From assembly GCA_964510065.1 (NCBI GenBank), contig CAZEAC010000062.1:1-25635 (forward strand): DNA of 25,635 nucleotides, in the 5' to 3' direction. A program made the position numbers and the translations under genes. Below are positions 23,375-25,635 of the stretch, in pieces. The stretch's first letter is position 1; every line of letters starts with the position of its first letter. Source of the stretch: CAZEAC01 sp964510065 (GTDB lineage Bacteria > Bdellovibrionota_C > UBA2361 > CAIXSY01). The notes beneath the pieces were generated by a model, which saw nothing but the letters and a program-made list of their open reading frames with translations, was not told the DNA's origin and did not search any database.

Positions 23375-24280
23375 CTATGAATAGGGGACAAGCTTCTTCT
23401 GTGCTCGATCTACAATGCTTTTCACAAGCGGATTCTTAAGACGTTTTTCGATAGAAATAAGATAAAAGCGTTCTTTAACCGCTTCTGTCTCAGCGACAAG
23501 TTCCAAATGATATTCCCGCTTGATTTCGCTCTGAACAACCGAAGGGATCGGGATAATCCCTTTACCTTCACGGGCAACTATTTTCATAAGAGCGCTGTCC
23601 TGAAACTCTGCTACGTAGCGAGGAACAACCCCTAGAACATCAAGCCATTTATCTATTTCGCGCCGCACGGCGGCTTCCCGGGTAGGAAGCAAAAGAGGCG
23701 CTCCGGTTAGGCATTGCGGGAAACCCTTTCTAAACTGTTTTGCTAAGGCCCCTTGAGCAAGAAAGCTGACGCCGCATTCTCCAAGAAAATGATTGTAAGC
23801 CTTGACCTTAACCGATGGTGGAACTGGAGCGTCGGCAATTACAAGATCGACCTCTGAAATAGCAAGTTCTGCCAACAGCCTTTCGGTTCTATCTTCATAG
23901 CAACTCACGGTACCCGCATTGGTGTCAGCAAAAGCGGGCTCTATTAGCCTGTAAGCAATTACTTTTGGAACCACATCAGATATGCCAACCTTTAGCTCCC
24001 CTGGTTGCGAAATATCTTTCCCATCTAGAACATCCATGAACTCGTTACACGTCGAGAACACTTCTTCTGCGTACTTGAGCGCAAGCTTTCCAGCATCAGT
24101 GAGTTTGAGGTATCTTCCTTCTCGAACAAAGAGCTTTTCACCAAGCGTGTCTTCGAAAACTTTTAACTGTGCGCTTATTGTTGGTTGGGAGAGTCTAAGC
24201 TCCCGACAAGCGTCCGTGACACTCCCTTTTTTAGCCACTCGCCAGAAGTAGAAAAAATGTTGGTAATTAAGCCAGCGCAT
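23375..24280 (-). CDS. nhaR: LysR-family regulator, NhaR type
   Basis: A 301-residue LysR-type regulator. The winged helix-turn-helix covers about residues 1-60 (LNYQHFFYFWRVAKKGSVTD, then RLSQPTISAQLKVFEDTLGEKLF). The effector domain follows, with the NhaR-like phrases GELKVGISDVVPKVIAYRLIEPA and DLVIADAPVPPSVKVKAYNHFLGECG. NhaR activates sodium/proton antiporter genes in response to sodium and alkaline stress in enterobacteria; here no antiporter is in view. The ATG at 24280 gives the standard LysR N-terminus; an in-frame start at 24364 would add 28 unusual residues. The zinc-ribbon/ftsH/terC genes follow on the same strand after 97 bases and may be its targets or operon partners. Confidence 0.9.
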   Translation of the reverse strand: MRWLNYQHFFYFWRVAKKGSVTDACRELRLSQPTISAQLKVFEDTLGEKLFVREGRYLKLTDAGKLALKYAEEVFSTCNEFMDVLDGKDISQPGELKVGISDVVPKVIAYRLIEPAFADTNAGTVSCYEDRTERLLAELAISEVDLVIADAPVPPSVKVKAYNHFLGECGVSFLAQGALAKQFRKGFPQCLTGAPLLLPTREAAVRREIDKWLDVLGVVPRYVAEFQDSALMKIVAREGKGIIPIPSVVQSEIKREYHLELVAETEAVKERFYLISIEKRLKNPLVKSIVDRAQKKLVPYS

Positions 24281-24704
24281 ATATAGAGCCTTCAATACGG
24301 GAATCTTAAATATTCTAGTAGAGCTATAATTCCTTGATGTCAATAATGGCAGAGCAGCGAACATTCAACTTTCTCATAAAGGCGCATTAATTATGACTCA
24401 GGTTCGAACTCTAGGTATTGGGGAAAGCGAGGGTGGCGCCAAAGAGCGAGAAAAGATTCAGAAAACATATGCATTCGCCCTTAATAGGTTTGTGCACATC
24501 ATTCGAGAAGTTGAGATTTGGTGTACTGACAATTACGGCCCGCGTGTCGGGATAGATAAAACTTGTCGCGTTCAGCTTTGGTGAACTAGACGGAATCAGA
24601 TCTGACACTTTCTCCCTTTAGAGAAAGTGTCAGATCTGATTCCGTCTAGTTCACTTCTTATCGTTCCTCTCCTCTCATCCACCTCTCGCCCTCTAAGCAA
24701 GTAC
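24281..24704. other. 424-bp stretch without an accepted gene
   Basis: It lies between the start of nhaR and the stop of the TerB-like gene. It contains the perfect 34-bp inverted repeat at 24581-24654. A 63-codon plus-strand frame at 24393-24584 ends inside the left arm of that repeat and has no clear ribosome site, so it was not called. Confidence 0.6.
24581..24654. repeat. perfect 34-bp inverted repeat, 6-base loop
   Basis: The left arm 24581-24614 is the exact reverse complement of the right arm 24621-24654, separated by CCTTTA. The arm includes GGAATCAGATCTGACACTTT. A perfect 34-bp stem with so short a loop is too long and too AT-balanced for a normal terminator and lacks a T-run. It looks like a MITE or REP/RAYT-type hairpin; similar GGAATCAGATCTGACAC-type palindromes are, from memory, common in environmental genomes. 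A copy this perfect implies recent origin or active maintenance. Confidence 0.95.
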
Positions 24705-25220
24705 TCAGGTCGGTTGAAGAGCATTTCGGCAATCTGAGGCCGTAAGGGAAAGTGCCCGCACGAATTGCTTAAGCCATCCGACTTCACCACGAGCAATTCG
24801 GCCATCTGCCCTCACTACTCTTGTCACCATCTTGAAAAGCTCGCGGTGTAGCGCCTTTTTTCTACCCATCTTCAAAAACAGAAGAGCGTTCTTCGTTAAC
24901 CTTCTTCTCCCCCGAGCGCTAAATAGGAAGGCAATACGCTCAATAGAGCGGTGGATTTGAATGGGTGAAAGTTTGAAGCGCCTTTCAAGGATGTCATATG
25001 CCTCTCTTATTTCGGAGGAACGATATCTGCCATCGCTTCCCGCTGCGCTCAGAAGTAGCGTCACCACCGCCAGCTGTTCCCTATCATCTCTCTCAGGCCG
25101 ATGCGGGGCTATCCTTATGACTTCATGAATCACCCGATTGTCAGGTGCCTTGATGGAGAAGACCACACGTTCCGAGCGAGAGACTTCGGGGCTACAAGTA
25201 GCACATTTTAAAAATTGCAT
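24705..25220 (-). CDS. TerB-like protein
   Basis: A 171-residue protein resembling the TerB-like (tellurite resistance TerB / DjlA N-terminal) all-helical fold. Two copies of the family's acidic pattern are visible: GSDGRYRSSEIREAYDILE (about residues 76-94) and RADGRIARGEVGWLKQFV (about 138-155). In such proteins the Asp and Glu residues bind metal. Before the domain is a 60-residue head with CATC, perhaps a half zinc knuckle. A GGAGG site just before the ATG at 25220 fixes the start. Function is unknown; the family is linked to metal or envelope stress sensing. It lies upstream of nhaR on the same strand with the 34-bp hairpin between, so common transcription is uncertain. Confidence 0.78.
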   Translation of the reverse strand: MQFLKCATCSPEVSRSERVVFSIKAPDNRVIHEVIRIAPHRPERDDREQLAVVTLLLSAAGSDGRYRSSEIREAYDILERRFKLSPIQIHRSIERIAFLFSARGRRRLTKNALLFLKMGRKKALHRELFKMVTRVVRADGRIARGEVGWLKQFVRALSLTASDCRNALQPT

Positions 25221-25528
25221 AATTCCTCCATTAATAATTGAACTTACCAAGTAAGACGACACTTAGGAGGTACAAAATGCAGTGAAAGTTTATATGGGCC
25301 TTATAGCGTGAGGCTATGTATTTGAAGGAGAGAAGAGTCGCCCCCTCCTTTCCCTCGGAGACTGCGCGCCAGATTGCGTCGGGGAATGATGGGCGGAACG
25401 AATGAGAGGTAATTATTGAGTGCGGAAGTGGTTATACGCTTCTCTTCACCGAGCTTCGAGATCGGAATTAATCAACAGCCTTAAGAGAAACTCAGTTATT
25501 CGAATTCGCTAAATGAACCTCGCGCGCG
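25221..25528. other. intergenic region, possible degenerate third repeat copy
   Basis: About 308 bases upstream of the TerB-like gene. The segment 25350-25387 shares TTCCCTCGGAGAC-T-GCGC and, 13 bases later, GGGGAAT with the 79-bp repeat, but the rest does not align. No gene or clear promoter was seen. Confidence 0.4.
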
Positions 25529-25635
25529 TTAACAAATAGTTCCGGCATATGCTACCGTAAAAGCCGGAGGACGATAGGTACCGTCTGGAAAATCAACAGT
25601 GAGATCGCCTTCGCGGTACCGCTTTGAGCACTCCT
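25529..25635 (-). CDS. partial gene, C-terminal end only
   Basis: On the minus strand a frame enters from the right edge and ends at a TAA at 25529-25531. The visible 34 residues read like coding sequence, with RYREGDLTVDFPDGTYRPPA near the end. The FPxGxYxPP-like tail recalls the C-termini of some transposases, but this is a weak impression. The start and most of the gene lie beyond the window. Confidence 0.4.
   Translation of the reverse strand, partial: ECSKRYREGDLTVDFPDGTYRPPAFTVAYAGTIC

Noticed and set aside
24393..24425. GGTTCGAACTC resembling a tRNA T-loop
   Set aside because: The closing G53-C61 pair would be G-T, and no acceptor, D or anticodon arm could be placed around it.
24393..24584. 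63-codon plus-strand frame between nhaR and the 34-bp hairpin
   Set aside because: There is no convincing ribosome site, no domain or coding-like pattern, and it ends inside the arm of the hairpin. It could be a remnant but cannot be supported.

Overview
The window reads as a chromosomal segment of an uncultured Gram-negative bacterium of intermediate GC. The envelope signals are Gram-negative in type: a lipobox lipoprotein, a twin-arginine signal peptide and Sec signal peptides. A run of ten Ns inside ftsH suggests a draft or metagenome scaffold. The gene set (DUF4424, NhaR, TerC, TerB-like, zf-TFIIB, GT87) would fit a deltaproteobacterial or bdellovibrionote-like lineage, but this is inference. 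No rRNA, tRNA or CRISPR array was seen.

Layout. (1) 159-4073, minus strand: a stress/envelope cluster read GT87 membrane glycosyltransferase, PH-domain membrane protein, Host_attach (eRF1-like) protein, tandem universal stress protein, CBS-pair protein; the last four lie close together. (2) 4271-7095: an orphan 769-residue gene and a 3' remnant of methionyl-tRNA synthetase, bracketed by two inverted copies of a 79-bp repeat (70/79 identical, no gaps). (3) 7160-10640: an orphan minus-strand gene, a plus-strand pair (small exported protein, DUF4424 protein) and a Tat-exported orphan. (4) 10938-18326, plus strand: the most unusual block. It holds an 866-residue protein with a hydrophobic core and long disordered tail, a membrane-anchored ATPase with two near-duplicate AAA+ domains, a 762-residue orphan and a translationally coupled Pro-rich mini-protein. 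(5) 18360-20723: an orphan, a TIGR00027-type methyltransferase and a small lipoprotein. (6) 20887-25220, minus strand: TerB-like protein, NhaR regulator, zinc ribbon, FtsH and a truncated TerC, a second stress cluster. A partial gene runs off the right edge.

Working view. The two ends carry conserved stress-physiology genes. The centre (about 4.3-20.7 kb) is accessory, rich in large proteins without recognisable domains and in repeat sequences: the 79-bp repeat pair, a 19-bp inverted repeat at 15691-15742, a perfect 34-bp hairpin at 24581-24654, and a 16-bp exact direct repeat near both edges (41-56 and 20924-20939), whose right copy lies where terC loses its family sequence. The AAA+ block is the best candidate for an undescribed system: both ATPase domains keep intact catalytic and pore-loop motifs, the protein is membrane-tethered, and its neighbours look like lineage-specific partners or substrates.
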